Positions 1 through 10,923 of a DNA stretch of 64,000 nucleotides are shown here, in pieces (position 1 is the first letter of the stretch; every line of letters begins with the position of its first letter). The stretch comes from Psococerastis gibbosa. Lineage: Eukaryota > Arthropoda > Insecta > Psocodea > Psocidae. The notes beneath the pieces are model-generated. The model ran no database searches, had not been told where the DNA came from, and saw only the letters and a program-made list of their open reading frames with translations. The DNA lies in the NCBI GenBank assembly GCA_963971405.1, contig OZ020486.1, positions 35,983,419 to 36,047,418 on the forward strand, written 5' to 3'. A program made the translations under genes and the position numbers.

Positions 1-163
1 GGTTTAGAGCGAGCGCAGAAGTGTAACTTACTAAGAGCTTTAATGTTTTGGGTTGATATAGCTTCTAAAGTGAAGTAGGTTCAGTTGTCATTTCATTTTG
101 CAAATCATCATGTTTTTCTTGAACATTCAAATATACAGGAACGGTATGAAGAATATATTGAAT

Positions 164-520
164 TTACTTGTACAAATATTCATTAATCACTTCACAACAG
201 TACCTGCGATGGCGAAGAAAGTATCGTCTTGAACGCTTAGAGCACAGTCTAAGGAATCCAACGCGGAATTTCGAAGACATGAGGTTGTAGATGATGGGGT
301 TCACGGCTGAGTTAACGTAGAACATGACTCTGCAGAAATTTAGGATATTAAAATATCGCTCCACGCCCAAATCCATGACTGATTGGCCCGGGGCGGCGAT
401 ATACCAGAGGAGGAACACGCGGAATGGCATGAGGCAAAGGAAGAAGAGCAGCACCACGGTACCCAGCATCAGCACCAGCTGCCGGCGAGCTCTTTGGTTG
501 AAAGTGTCGCTCCCCTGCAA
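164..520 (-). CDS. GPCR exon 5: TM6, TM7, C-terminal tail (residues 238-355)
   Basis: Begins after attgcag at 521-523; a second CAG six bases on would start the exon at 514 and drop two residues (Leu-Gln). Loop 3 is short and basic (NQRARRQL). TM6 reads FFLCLMPFR, so the usual CWxP is CLMP here (Leu267 for Trp). TM7 ends NSAVNPIIYNL, with NPxxY at 311-315. A helix-8 stretch SSKFRVGFLRL follows, then Cys330 and a Cys345-Cys346 pair that could be palmitoylated. The tail is arginine-rich and ends EYLYK at a TAA (164-166). No clear AATAAA lies in the 163 bases beyond the stop. Confidence 0.95.
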   Translation of the reverse strand: MQGSDTFNQRARRQLVLMLGTVVLLFFLCLMPFRVFLLWYIAAPGQSVMDLGVERYFNILNFCRVMFYVNSAVNPIIYNLMSSKFRVGFLRLCSKRSRRYFLRHRRYCCEVINEYLYK

Positions 521-2205
521 CTGCAATTTAACATATTTTTATATTTTTCAATAAATAAGTTCAATGTTTACGTGGTTATAACAAGCTAGCGGTGCTTATT
601 CAACTGTTGGATTCTCTCCCACCCTACTGCTCACATGCAATGATGCGAAAATTCAGGTTACAAAGACGATAAGAGTAAAACTGTGGGAAATTGTAGAGAG
701 GAGATACTCCACTCACCAACCAAAAAATATGAAATTAAAAGGTAATATCGTAAGTAATGAATAAAAATTCGAGTTCTAGTAAATTAAGAAAGTATTCCTA
801 CAAAACCTTTTGCATAGAGTGCATAAAAATATGAAATACATTCTTGATGTATGTAAGGATGGATGGAATAACGTAATGAAACCTAACTACTATATGAGTC
901 TATATAATCGTGTATTTTTCAAGTGCTATAGATAGAAAAGAATAAAAAATTCTTGTTGGAAGAATAAAATAAAATGGCCCTCGAGTGGCCATGGAATTTG
1001 ACGGGCTTCTCAAAGGGTTAACAGATCTATTAGTGACTCCAACTCTAAAAAAGAAGTTGGGCAGTGATGGGCTCACGTCAATGTGAGACAGGTGGACGTT
1101 AGATTTTTCTGATTCGCCGACGTCATGACTGCTGATGACTAACCGTCATCATCATCACATATTTTAAGAGCCTTCGTTTAGACGCGTTTTTCTGCAGTTA
1201 ATTGAATTTTGCAAAACATCCGACACGACGAAAAAAAAATTTCTTTGACTAAGACTGCATGCATGATTGAGACAAGAGGTTGAGAGAGCACACTGATATT
1301 GTTAGTATGATCATTAAACTAAAGAATATATTCATTGTAGAATTGTAGAGGGACGGTCCCACCAATGATAGCTTGGACAGGTCTTAATAATTAGTCTACA
1401 TCGGTTCCTGGAGGATCTTCTTCTTTAAATGCCTCTTCTATCGAAGATTGGCGATCATCATGGCAATAGGCACTGCTGTTCTGAAAAGTTAAGTCGTGCT
1501 CGTGCCAAACCACTGGTTTTTCGGCCCGGATGTTCATCTTCTTCCGGGAGCCCTCAGTCCTTCTATCTTCCATTGGATTATTTACATGCAGTAATTTCAC
1601 GATCTCTCCGGATATGCGCAGCATTCGCCTGTATGCCCCCATTTCTGTTCTCCATAGCTTGTGTCCATCCCTCCATGCCATACAGAACGATTGGCAACAA
1701 TTAACATTTCACCATTCTCGATCGAGGGTCCAACCGCAAATTCCGACACCGAAGTACTTTCTTTCTACATTTCGATGACGACATTTTGAGCTTGTTCAAT
1801 GCGGCTGCGAATTTCTTGACTCACCTTCCACTAACATTTTAAAATGCATCCGAAGTACCGCGGTGTCCGGTATTGCTTACGTTGTGCTACCATCCTGAAT
1901 AATATTCAAATGTATCTCTGCCTCGAGGATGCAGGGCACAAACCCTGGCACTGGCTGTCATAAAAAGCCAGTTATAAATTAACACATATATTCTGTCAGC
2001 AAGGCAATTCGATAGGAAAAGTCGTACAGCGTAAATCAAACTGTCGTTCTGTTCTGATGTACTACTATCGTATTTGAATAACAAGAGGGGAGTTGTCTAA
2101 GTTGCGATACCATAGAATTATTAGGTTGTCGCAACTTGGAAAGTGCAATCAGATTTCATTAGAGCAGCCGACTTGTACCTAATTTCAGCTTTCTAGCATT
2201 CTTAC
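521..2205 (-). other. GPCR intron 4
   Basis: About 1.7 kb, gt-ag, with tandem acceptors. It contains a decayed LINE 3' end at 1399-1885. I see nothing else identifiable in 525-1390 or 1890-2200 apart from AT-rich sequence. Confidence 0.88.
1399..1885 (-). mobile_element. LINE family A fragment: decayed reverse transcriptase C-terminus
   Basis: On the minus strand, broken frames give the order seen at the 3' end of RTE/BovB-type or related LINE ORF2 proteins. A RYFG remnant (canonical YLG) comes first, then EIRSRIEQAQNVV, then RMVKCLLLPIVLYGMEGW, then AYRRMLRI, then a degraded RRTSWLRN region and an AMMIANLR-like end with an EEAFKEE tail. Several stops and frameshifts make it a dead remnant. 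The same family recurs at 10005-10290, 38510-38875 and 62540-62835. Confidence 0.75.
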
Positions 2206-2410
2206 CTTAACACCGGGATCAGCCATGAGTCGAACGGCGATTATTAAATATAAAACGATGAGGACTATGAATGGCACCCAGAAAAATATCAGAATGCTTA
2301 TGTAATAGAATAATCTCTGCCATAGAGTATCTACAGGCATTAAACAAGCCATAACTTTTGAACCATCCTTCTGCTCTTCGAGTCCATACTTTGGTATTAG
2401 TAAAATAGGG
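2206..2410 (-). CDS. GPCR exon 4: end of TM4, extracellular loop 2, TM5 (residues 169-237)
   Basis: Acceptor cgtttcag|CCC, donor AAG|gtaaga, phase 2 in and phase 0 out. The joined codon AG+C restores Ser169 and gives a smooth TSPILLIPKYG across the intron. Loop 2 contains DGSKVMACLMP, with Cys191 as partner of Cys109. TM5 runs about 202-227 as LFYYISILIFFWVPF, with the conserved Pro215, then continues VLYLIIAVRLM into the third intracellular loop. Upstream reading-frame sequence on the same strand (to about 2511) is intronic and not part of the protein. Confidence 0.94.
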
Positions 2411-3287
2411 CTGAAACGAAAAAAGTAATTGTCATTTATGCAGCAGTCTGCCTGTATACAAGGTACAGTATGTAACCCATGCACCAATAGAAAGTCACAT
2501 AGTATTTTCATTCTATTAACCTCTAATTTATCTTATGTTAATTTCATTAATTCATTGTATACGCATAAATACGTAATGAGACCATTGCTTTCTTCAGACA
2601 TGCCTACAATTAATTTCATTACTTTCAATTTTCTTTTTGAGTTATTCCAGACTTGTTTTTACCTCTGAACCTTATTGTTAAAATTGAGAATGAACTCCAA
2701 ACCCTGAGTCAACATCTTTTTACGCCTGGCATAGAAGACTGTAACCTACGCATGCCTATTGCAGATAGATGTTTATGCGTTATGAAGGCCAATGATGTGA
2801 GTTTTGGCGGTAGAATTGTCGCAGGTACCGAAGTACCCTGTCTTACGATAGCTGCCCTGAACAATCTAAAGCAATAACGTACAAAATCACATTGGTAACA
2901 CAAACACGGAGAATGAAGCAGAATAGATATATAAAGTGTAAGTAATAGTATGCTTACCTGAAAAGGTTTATAAGTTGCTGAAAATACGGTAACTGGCGAA
3001 GTGGTCGTAAAATAAAAGAACCGCGTTTATATTAATGGAGTAATAACGCTTTTATTTAAAAATTTAATTGGAGCCTCCATTCTAATAGCCTTAGTATATA
3101 GTATTTTTTTAAATATCGAAATAATATAATTTCAAAAATCAGAGTTCATCATAAAATCAAAATATCATGCAAATTGGCTTATAGATCAGAATACAGCAGA
3201 AGAAGCCCGTGGTTGTGTTACCAGAATAATTTTCCGAAACGTTATTGCTCCATTGTGGTTTTGTCCGCAATATGTGTGTAATCTGTG

Positions 3288-3545
3288 TATCGTCACTGTT
3301 CTTTCAAAAGGCCGTACCGTATGTCGAGACACCCCTACTTTTCAGGAGGCGAAAAAACTCTAATTTCTATTATTGATGTGTCCACATTCGTCCTTTTTCA
3401 AATAGAGTTCAGCCACTGCAGGATTTTATCCTTGACGTAGGACCATTTGCGAAATGTGCGTCTTCACAACTTCTTTCCAACTAGACCAAAAACAGATAAT
3501 CGGATTTTCTCGACATACGGCCTTTTGCAAGAACAGCGACGATAT
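3288..3545. mobile_element. TIR element of about 258 bp with TATCGTC...GACGATA ends
   Basis: The left end (from TATCGTCACTGTTC) and the right end (GAACAGCGACGATA) are inverted copies of each other over about 40 bp, including the segment AAAAGGCCGTA...TGTCGAGA. A TA dinucleotide at each edge would fit a Tc1/mariner-type target, but TA pairs are common here. There is no coding capacity, so it is non-autonomous. The family is not recognised. Confidence 0.6.
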
Positions 3546-3937
3546 GCTGTCTGCCTATGTTGATATTGTATAATGACACCCACTTTACTCGTTTTTTGTA
3601 CAAAGTTGAACTTCACAAGAAATATTAATTGTACAGATGCAAGAAAACAGCATATTCATTAGAAGAATTATTTCTGTACATTTATACACATACATACTAT
3701 TCATACATACATGAATTATGTGGCCGTCAGTAACACCGACAATATTCAGAATTGATTTGTACAAAATACGATTGGTAGGGCAGCCGGATATGGGAGGAAA
3801 TTGGGAACTGTTGCTATGCGATGTTCGTGACGGCCCCATATCGTGTATCAAAATGTAGAGAAATGTTTCTTCTAGCGCTTATGATATTTTTTATCTCTAC
3901 AATAAATATTTCTAGTGAAACTCGAATTGGGTTGTGA

Positions 3938-4115
3938 TTTACTCTTATTCCTCTTGTCAATATTTCGTCATTTGTGATGAAAAAGTCGAGATTTTTGTTT
4001 TAAGGAGACAATTATAATAGATAAGTTAAGATCTACATAATAGTCTCATTAAAACAAAAATCGAAAACTTTTTTTAATCACAAATGACCGAATATTGACC
4101 AGTGGAATACTCGCC
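3938..4115. mobile_element. Palindromic element copy A (diverged)
   Basis: The right end reads as GGCGAGTATTCCAC on the opposite strand, the family terminus. The arms match through GTCAATATT..GTCATTTGTGAT and the TTTTGTTTTAA..GAGAC module also seen in the copy at 37313. The left terminus is eroded, and the GGTAGCAGACAT core is missing. Confidence 0.6.
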
Positions 4116-4467
4116 AAAGGAAATACGAGAATACAAATGTTGGTATGAAGGCTATTTTCATTTGTAGATGGACTTATTCAAGTTAAAGAACCGGTATGAG
4201 TGAACCCGTACATGCTTTCCTGTTCTTCAATTAGTATAGGTTAGGTACCGTAATAGTTTCATGGTAAATAATTATCCCGTAGTTAAGTATCGGCTACCTA
4301 TAGATTTTCCCTATCCTAACGCACTGGATTTATCGATACTTAACAGTAATAATGATTTGGATAATTTTTAAGTTCTATAGGCATGGCGTGATGTTCTAAT
4401 GTTGTTGGTAGAAGTGTCTACACTGCTACAATAGTGTTAGTGGCTACGGGACTGAGGCCTGCTTAGT

Positions 4468-4646
4468 GGGACAAGTAGAGTAGTGGTACGGACTCCGCCT
4501 TTCACCCGAAAGGTTGTTGGTTTGAGTCCCGCACGGGGCCCATTTTCTGGTCATGCTTTGGAGGCATGTAAAGCAGTCTTTCCTAGTTGAGCGTAAGGGC
4601 TTTATAGCCCCCTATAACTAACTAACTAACTAAAGGTTTGCTTAGT
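4468..4646 (+). repeat. S2 tRNA-like SINE copy 1
   Basis: The head resembles a tRNA: an A-box-like GTAGAGTAGTGGTA, then GGTTTGAGTCC as a B box (canonical GGTTCRANTCC). It is followed by a conserved body (TTTTCTGG..CATGCTTTGGAGG..CATGTAAAGCAG) and a tail GCTTTATAGCCCC..TAACTAACTAAC. This copy is in plus orientation; the other six are minus. Confidence 0.7.
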
Positions 4647-4704
4647 AAAAAAAAGTCATTACTTATTTATATAATAAAGCATTATCTTTCTACTTATAAC
4701 TTAC

Positions 4705-4885
4705 CTAGTTAAAACGCCAGCTACGATCCATGCGCAGCAACATATGAAGAAGGCTCTGGCCTTTGTGCACACATAACCGGCCCTCAAAGGTTCGCAAATA
4801 GCATAATATCTCTCAAAGCTAATTGCCAGAATTGTCAGTACCGAAGCATGGGAAACTGTAGTTTCTATGAATGGCACCGCCTTAC
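4705..4885 (-). CDS. GPCR exon 3: TM3 with ERY motif, TM4 (residues 109-168)
   Basis: Acceptor ttattttacag|GTAAGG, donor ACTAG|gtaagt. The first two bases complete Cys109, the TM3 cysteine that pairs with extracellular loop 2. TM3 contains SVLTILAISFERYYAIC, so the G-protein-coupling triad is ERY (133-135). The second intracellular loop is EPLRAGYVCTKARA. TM4 begins FFICCCAWIVAG with the conserved Trp161. The exon ends with AG of Ser169. It is 181 bp, short because both phases are non-zero. A poly(A)-tailed insertion lies only about 20 nt upstream of the acceptor (4909-4974). The coding sequence itself shows no damage. Confidence 0.95.
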
Positions 4886-4896
4886 CTGTAAAATAA

Positions 4897-4985
4897 AGGT
4901 CAATATTTTTTTTTTTTTTTTTTTTTTAAGGCGCGGGACTCTTTCGAGTATTTGCGCCGGTCGGTGTGTGAGAGAGGTCAATATT
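4897..4985 (-). mobile_element. Tiny retroposed RNA copy with poly(A) tail and 11-bp target duplication
   Basis: AGGTCAATATT occurs at 4897-4907 and again, perfectly, at 4975-4985. Between them on the minus strand is a 47-nt body (4974-4928) followed by about 20 A residues. The body can fold: GGCGC pairs with GCGCC around an inner CTC..GAG hairpin. Poly(A) plus a target duplication is the signature of LINE-type target-primed insertion. The body is either a heavily 5'-truncated retroposon or a small RNA I do not recognise. It lies just outside the exon 3 acceptor. Confidence 0.75.
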
Positions 4986-5660
4986 ATTACAATGTAATTT
5001 GCACGATTTGTACTGCTCAGATGAAACTTAATAGACATCAATGGGCCAATAATAGTTATTTTATTGAACGCCTATCTTGGAGAATACTCGATGGAAACAG
5101 ATTAATAATAATAGAGTAGGTACTCCAAATGTGCACTGCTGACGCTACTTTTACTTAATTAGGCCTACCATATTGTAAAATACTAAAATTATAAATCACT
5201 ATGGCCTACTGATAATTACTTTTCATTTAATTCTCCTTTTCTTTTTATAAATTGATTGTAATTGTCCATAAATCTATGGGCTGCAGTATGTTTTTTTCTC
5301 GATAGTTCGACGATTACTGTCTTCTCTATAATTTTCATAACTTAGTTAAACAAAATTGTACCATGAAGGAATTTAAAATGTATACTCAAATATTTGCATT
5401 TTATTGGACTTTAGCTTGAACCATATAATACTTTATAGTTTATATATATTATTATATATTTATTATATGGTCTAAGGACTTTCGATTTGTTTGTAAATAA
5501 ATGATTATTTATTTATTTATTTTAATTTTACGTTTAAATTATCCGTCAGCGTTGATAACATTTTAGTGAAAACTTAAAAGCATAATTTAGTGAGACTACT
5601 TACTTACATGATTAAATAAGCTATATTACTAACCCTGGACACACATATGTATATTTAGCA

Positions 5661-5868
5661 CTTTTTATGGTCCCTTGCCCAATGCCAACGACCGCATGGA
5701 TTTCGGACATTAATTGTATTGTAGGAATTTTTGGCCACTGGCGCAAAATACGTTTTCGATGTCAACCTACACCGGCTACAAGCGATACTGGACTAGATGA
5801 GACAAGATTACCATTGCCACAAAAGAATAGGCGAAAACATGACAACCAAGTACAGACATGAGTCCTGG
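5661..5868 (-). repeat. R-family interspersed repeat copy 1
   Basis: About 200 bp, with the conserved segment CTTGTAGCCGGTGTAGG and a central AAT..GTCAGAAATCC..GG block. The same unit is at 9747 (partial), 29381, 35579 and 59811, with a diverged one near 62380. The family is not known to me. Confidence 0.6.
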
Positions 5869-5872
5869 ACAC

Positions 5873-6050
5873 AGGCCCGTACCCGAGGGGGGGGGGGGGG
5901 CATGGCCCCCCTAAATTTCATAAAAAATAATAAATAATGTAAGAGTAAAAGCAAAACTACTAAAATCCGTACGGATGTACCTATCATTTATAAAAAAAAT
6001 TGTTCTTGCCCCCCCTCCAAAAAAAAAATTAAATCCTGGGTACGGGCCTG
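5873..6050. mobile_element. hAT-like MITE with G/C homopolymer runs (copy h1)
   Basis: The ends are AGGCCCGTACCC and GGGTACGGGCCTG, flanked by a perfect 8-bp duplication CTGGACAC (5865-5872 and 6051-6058; the first C of CAGG is shared). An 8-bp duplication with a CAG-type end is typical of hAT transposons. It is 178 bp, with long G and C runs just inside the ends, and non-coding. A sister copy is at 8096-8273 in the opposite orientation. Confidence 0.85.
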
Positions 6051-6693
6051 CTGGACACACATGCTTCCGTCTAAAACGGCGTGGCGATTAAATAAATAGA
6101 TTCCTTGGGGCATTATAAGATGAGCTGCTGACATAAATTGAGCGTGACGTGAGGTGGGGGCTAGCCAAAGCTTTTTAGCCCCGCAGACGTCTTTACAATT
6201 TAAACAACTCAAAACAAACTTCGGATCAATGCCCAGATGGTCGCTTTTATTTTGTTACAAACATGAAATGACGCCATGTGCCTTAGTACTACGCATTTAA
6301 ATGGCTACTAGGTGGCACAGGCCTCATAACAAAAAATTACGATAATGGCATGTATCCACCCTATATACTCACACATAATTCATATTTTATTATTATATGT
6401 ATGCCGTAGTATACATACTATATACAGTATATATATATACAGTATATATACACCGTATATATATTTTGACTCCCTATTAAGAATCTTTCTCATACAGAAG
6501 GGGTTTTATTACCTGAGCGTATCCTTTTTCCCGTTCTTAAACAAATTCAAGTTGATTCTGGTTTTAACCAAGTTGAGGATGTACATTTTTTTTCCCTACC
6601 GCCTACCCGGTCGGCAGGGTGCATATATTTGAATAAAAAAAACAAAACAATTGTACACTTCAATTGGACCTCATGGGTCCCAAGAAAATGCTT

Positions 6694-7413
6694 TTATGTA
6701 ATCAAAAAAGAAAAAAAAGAAGGAACCATCGTACTGCCACATTTTAGAAGAGAAATTTTTTTTAAGTCTTTTTTACATTCTGAAACTTTCTTGTGCGTGA
6801 GAAGATTTTTTGGAATACTGTTGAATAGTTCAGGAATAACGTACTTTAAGGCTCTTTTGCCATGTTTGTTTCTAAATCTTGGTAGATCAAAGCACGGGAA
6901 TAAAAGATTTCTGTCAAAGCGCTTTTTCACGTCTTTAAACCTTCCATCGAAATAGTATAATTGCGCCATACGATATTTGCTTTGTAGTGACAAAGGCAAA
7001 ATATCTAGATACATATAGTGGTCTTTAATTTCTCTGCAACTAGCTTTCTTAGGTACAAGAACTTTAACAATAGCATCCTGTAGGCTTTTGAGAGGTGCAA
7101 GCAGATGTTGAGAGGTCAGTGTACATGTATCAATGCCATAATTTAAATGAGACTCAACTAGAGCATGATAGACTGTTTTAAGGTTAGTTCTATTTGTGTA
7201 AAACTGGAAGTTGTACATTAAACAGCTAGCTTGCTTTAGTTTTTTCGTGAGATATTTAATGTGCTGCTCAAAAGAGAAAAAGGTATCAATCACAAGGCCG
7301 AGACATTTATACTCAAGGACTTGCTCAATTTTCTGTTTGCACTTACAATTTAGAAAACCGTATTTTGTAACTAATACAATATCAATCAAAGTGCCTTTAA
7401 GGGGGAAATCCAT
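6694..7413 (-). pseudogene. LINE family D: 5'-truncated reverse transcriptase C-terminal region (about 239 codons, open)
   Basis: An open frame of about 239 codons. It begins inside the reverse transcriptase after the catalytic motifs. KIEQVLEYKCLGLVID followed by HIKYLTKKLKQ corresponds to the YLG and connection region. HALVESHLNYGI is the region after it in jockey/CR1-type non-LTR elements. The frame ends in a basic tail (FRNKHGKRALKYVIPELFN..LP-like). The catalytic YxDD and the endonuclease are absent, so it cannot be active. The long open frame suggests a fairly recent insertion compared with the other LINE pieces. I chose no start because truncation, not an ATG, defines the 5' end. Confidence 0.75.
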
Positions 7414-8095
7414 CCACGCCTTTCCTTTTCTGATTTTTTCGGGAGGGGACGCTGCGCTGTAGGCTGGTCCTGGGTTAGTCTCGTCTTTTCGGAAGAGGCT
7501 TCAACTTTTTCCCGCTCACTCAGTGGCGGAGCGTGCATGTAAGGCGAGCAATGCCGCATTACAAACAAATCTATAGGAAGCCGCGGGCAAATTAGATTGT
7601 ATGAGCATGATGTAATCAACCCAGTCTAAGAAAATTAAAAATCTCGTCACGTTAGAATTGAAATGTTTTCTTTTTTGTTTTCAAATTTGTACTTTTTAAG
7701 AAGATAAAACATAAAATAATGCGTGTTTTCTCTTTTTTAAGACTTGAATAAATATTTATAAGTATTATACGCGCAATTATTTCACTCTACGCCACTACGC
7801 TCACTGAAAGGCATGTGTAGTGAATGTCTGTGTGAAAAGAACAATCCTGAGGATAGTCACTGTAACTTAATCTCTTGAAGAATTTCCACTCATGAAAATA
7901 AAAGCCTTCGAACGTCGAACCGAAACAATTTCAGATCAAAGCATTGTTTTATCACGAAAGTAACTTTATGTCTGAGTAGGGTGCAACGCATTCACGGCAA
8001 TATTAATTACGAATGGGAAACGTCCAGAATAATAGACGCCGATCCCCATCGCTTCCCATTCGCCACACTCACCAGCCAGACTTTAGATACCGTAC

Positions 8096-8273
8096 CAGGC
8101 CCGCACCCAGGATTTAATTTGGGGGGGGGGGGCAAGAAATGTTTTTTATAAATGATAGGTACGTCCGTAGTGATTTTAGTAGTTTTAGCTAAAACTCTTT
8201 CATTATTTATTACTTTTTATCAAATTTAGGGGGAACCATGGACCCTTGCCCCCCCCCCTTGGGTACGGGCCTG
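8096..8273. mobile_element. hAT-like MITE copy h2
   Basis: The ends are CAGGCCCGCACCCAGG and GGGTACGGGCCTG, flanked by TACCGTAC (8088-8095) and TACCATAC (8274-8281), an 8-bp duplication with one mismatch. The internal sequence is the reverse complement of copy h1, with the homopolymer runs in the same places but of different length. Confidence 0.85.
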
Positions 8274-9746
8274 TACCATACCCTCCCCCTATTATTTTAT
8301 GTTACTCTGGGTCCTTGGGTCACCCCAAAAAGATAACAATCCTGCTTTTAAGAGCCCACCATAAGAAGTTTCTTTTTAAAATATTTCTTTATGTATTGTT
8401 ACAGCACGATTAACCTAAATTCCCACATAAAATGTGAAACATAAGGAGAACAAAAAATAATAGTTTTACCACTCCCCATGGGGACTCAGCCATCATTTCG
8501 CGCCATGTCGCAGCCACGAAAATCCCGCGCGGAAAAGCTTAGTTTGGCTTTACGTTGCGATACTGTAAATTTTGCGACCCTCATTTTCTCCATTCTCCAT
8601 TTTTCCGAGTTTTGCTTTTCAAATTTCGTTTACTCCTCGAATCGCTAGTCACTACGGGGCTTCGATTTCCAAAATATGACACTTTGTTTTATATAATTTT
8701 TTCAATTCTCGGTCGTACGACATCTTCTTTCAATGCTTCGAGATTTTTATAAATTATGAATACTAGTAGGTATCACCGACCGAAGTCCTGACCTTAAACC
8801 GACTCAGACGAAGTGTTTCATTATCTTCAATTAATGGTCCGACAGTAGTCTCTTTTACCGTAGTCAGCTATTTCAAATTTTAAAATACTATTAAATATGA
8901 TACTCTGAGGCGCAGTAGATCCTGAAAGCTTAGTAAGGTAATGCAAACATTTTATACAGTGGTCCGCCGCAGCAGTATTGTCTCTTAAAAACCTTTTTGT
9001 CATCATCCGCTTTCGAAACATGTCAATACTTGCTGGAATAACAACCAACCGGCAGCCTTTGTATGGATCCAAAAGCTGGAAGCTGGTGCGTGTAAAAAAT
9101 TCTGTTTAGTGTTGCTACTTGCCCAAACCCCGTTCGGGGGTTTGAAAGATATAAAAGTTTAATAACGGTTTTTAACCTAATGTTTAATTTTTGTTGTGAG
9201 AACGCTTAATAACGATTATACTGAAACACGCTGTTTCTCACGAGGACTTGAAAATATGAAATTCATTTTTCAGCCTTTTTTTCATTTGATATGACATTCG
9301 TAAAAATATATGAAGAATGTAAAGAAATGCCATGTTTGGTCCGGAGCCCGGAATGCGAAATTGACAGTGACTTACTCCATTCAAACATCAAAGACGTCCC
9401 GGGGGACATCATGTTTTATTACACATTAGAAGAAAATATTCGGACATTTCCCTGGCTATCCATGAAGACTCAAAATGGAAATTGTTACATTTATGAGTTT
9501 CAGTTCAACTGGACAAACCAAAACTTTGAGGTTATAAATAAATGACTTATGAAACACAATTAAACTTAAAAGAAAAAAATCTGGCATTGGAAACACTGTT
9601 TCAAAAGTTTCTTAATTAAGATGAAACTTTATTAAAAATTCTTCACTGGAAAAACATTCAAAATGCTTTCTGTCAAATTAAAATACATAGCTATTGTTTT
9701 TCAATTTTATTTTAATTTACCCTGGAGGTTGACTTGTTCCCGCACT

Positions 9747-9912
9747 TTGTTACCGAAGTCATGTTTACGCCTGTTACATTGTGTCAATGGTAAGCACCTG
9801 TCCATTATGGCGTATGGGCGGGGTGAATGGGCATCATTAACGACCTCTACCAGTTTGTAAATGGCCTAAAATATTCCTATATGAATAATGTCAGAAAAAT
9901 CGTGTGGTCGTT
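9747..9912 (+). repeat. R-family repeat copy 2 (partial)
   Basis: Both edges match the family (GTCATGTTTACGCCTGTTAC..GTAAGC on the left; ATGAATAATGTCAG..GTCGTTGGC on the right), but the middle segment is replaced by unrelated sequence. Confidence 0.45.
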
Positions 9913-10004
9913 GGCAATATACCCACTATAAATAGGCTTCATCAATAGGGTTCATTCCATCAGGATATTATATTTTTATTATTACTTTTTTTCTTTATAT
10001 TCTA

Positions 10005-10290
10005 GCGAAGATTCATGGCAATTTGTCATGTTCTTACCAAACCACTACCTCAATTTTTTTAACCATGATATTCTTCTTCTGCCGAGAGCCCTCAGTCCTT
10101 GTATCGTCCCTTGAACTATAACATGCGGAAAGCGACATTTATCGCTCCTCATAACATATCTGAAGTAAGTAAGCGGCAACTCGGCTTCTGTATCTGCTCG
10201 CCTCCCACTCACTGTTTACATCCGAGGTACCGGTATTGTTTACATTATACTGTTAGAGCAACTTCCAGGACAATATTTGGATTTATCTCC
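10005..10290 (-). mobile_element. LINE family A fragment (decayed)
   Basis: On the minus strand, YRYLGC (near 10205-10225) precedes a degraded C-terminal region near 10030-10110. The order is the same as in the copy at 1399-1885, and long nucleotide stretches match it, such as the segment giving ATCCGAGGTACCGG. Frames are broken throughout. Confidence 0.55.
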
Positions 10291-10923
10291 GCCCTTGTAC
10301 TGACAGTCTTCACTGGGTCTTCTCCACGTAAATTAAGATGCCAGCATTTCTACTTGATACACCTATTCTATTTAATGACGACTGCAGTTGTTCTTCTCAT
10401 GAAGCAACCACCACAGTGTCATTAGCATAACACAGATTGTTAGCAAGCTATCCATTGATAACAAACAGTTCCTTCCTAATTACCCTGGAGGTAGGCTATT
10501 TAATTACTGTTCGTTTCCCCATAACGCCAATGCAACACAAATTTCACAAACTTTTACTGTAGTTAAGTAGGCCCCTATGAAAATACCAGTTTTCCATGCA
10601 GTTAAGAAATAGGTACCTTAAGCTGACAGCTAATTGTTTAGTCTTAAATAAAGTTTGCGTAGGCCTATGCGGGCCTAAATCTAATCTATGCTTTCAGTCG
10701 CAAGGAGACTTGAGTGTTTTCCTTTGCTATTAACTATCTCACAGCACCAGCAAACCCTTCACTGAGGCCTAAGCTCTTCAAACAAAACAGGCCGAGGCTA
10801 TAGTGTCAAAGTGTCTATTTTACCATTAAATCTGTTTACTTAAACGACCGTATATTGTATATAATAGTATAAGAATGGTGGACTTGACTTTATTTTAATT
10901 TCCGGAACCGATTCTTCGTTAAT

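Larger units (their letters stand above)
2411..4704 (-). other. GPCR intron 3
   Basis: About 2.3 kb. It holds a terminal-inverted-repeat element (3288-3545), a palindromic element (3938-4115) and a tRNA-like SINE (4468-4646). Nothing is recognised in 2420-3285 or 3550-3935. Confidence 0.88.

Noticed and set aside
324..589. Plus-strand open frames opposite the last receptor exon
   Set aside because: They are antisense shadows of the TM6-TM7 exon, with no motif of their own.
8827..9072. 81-codon minus-strand frame (MDPYKGCRLVVIPAS..)
   Set aside because: No family recognised and no flanking exon structure; may be an old transposon piece.
9291..9545. 84-codon plus-strand frame (MTFVKIYEECKEMPC..)
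   Set aside because: The composition looks protein-like, but there is no recognised domain, splice context or upstream signal; left out as unsupported.
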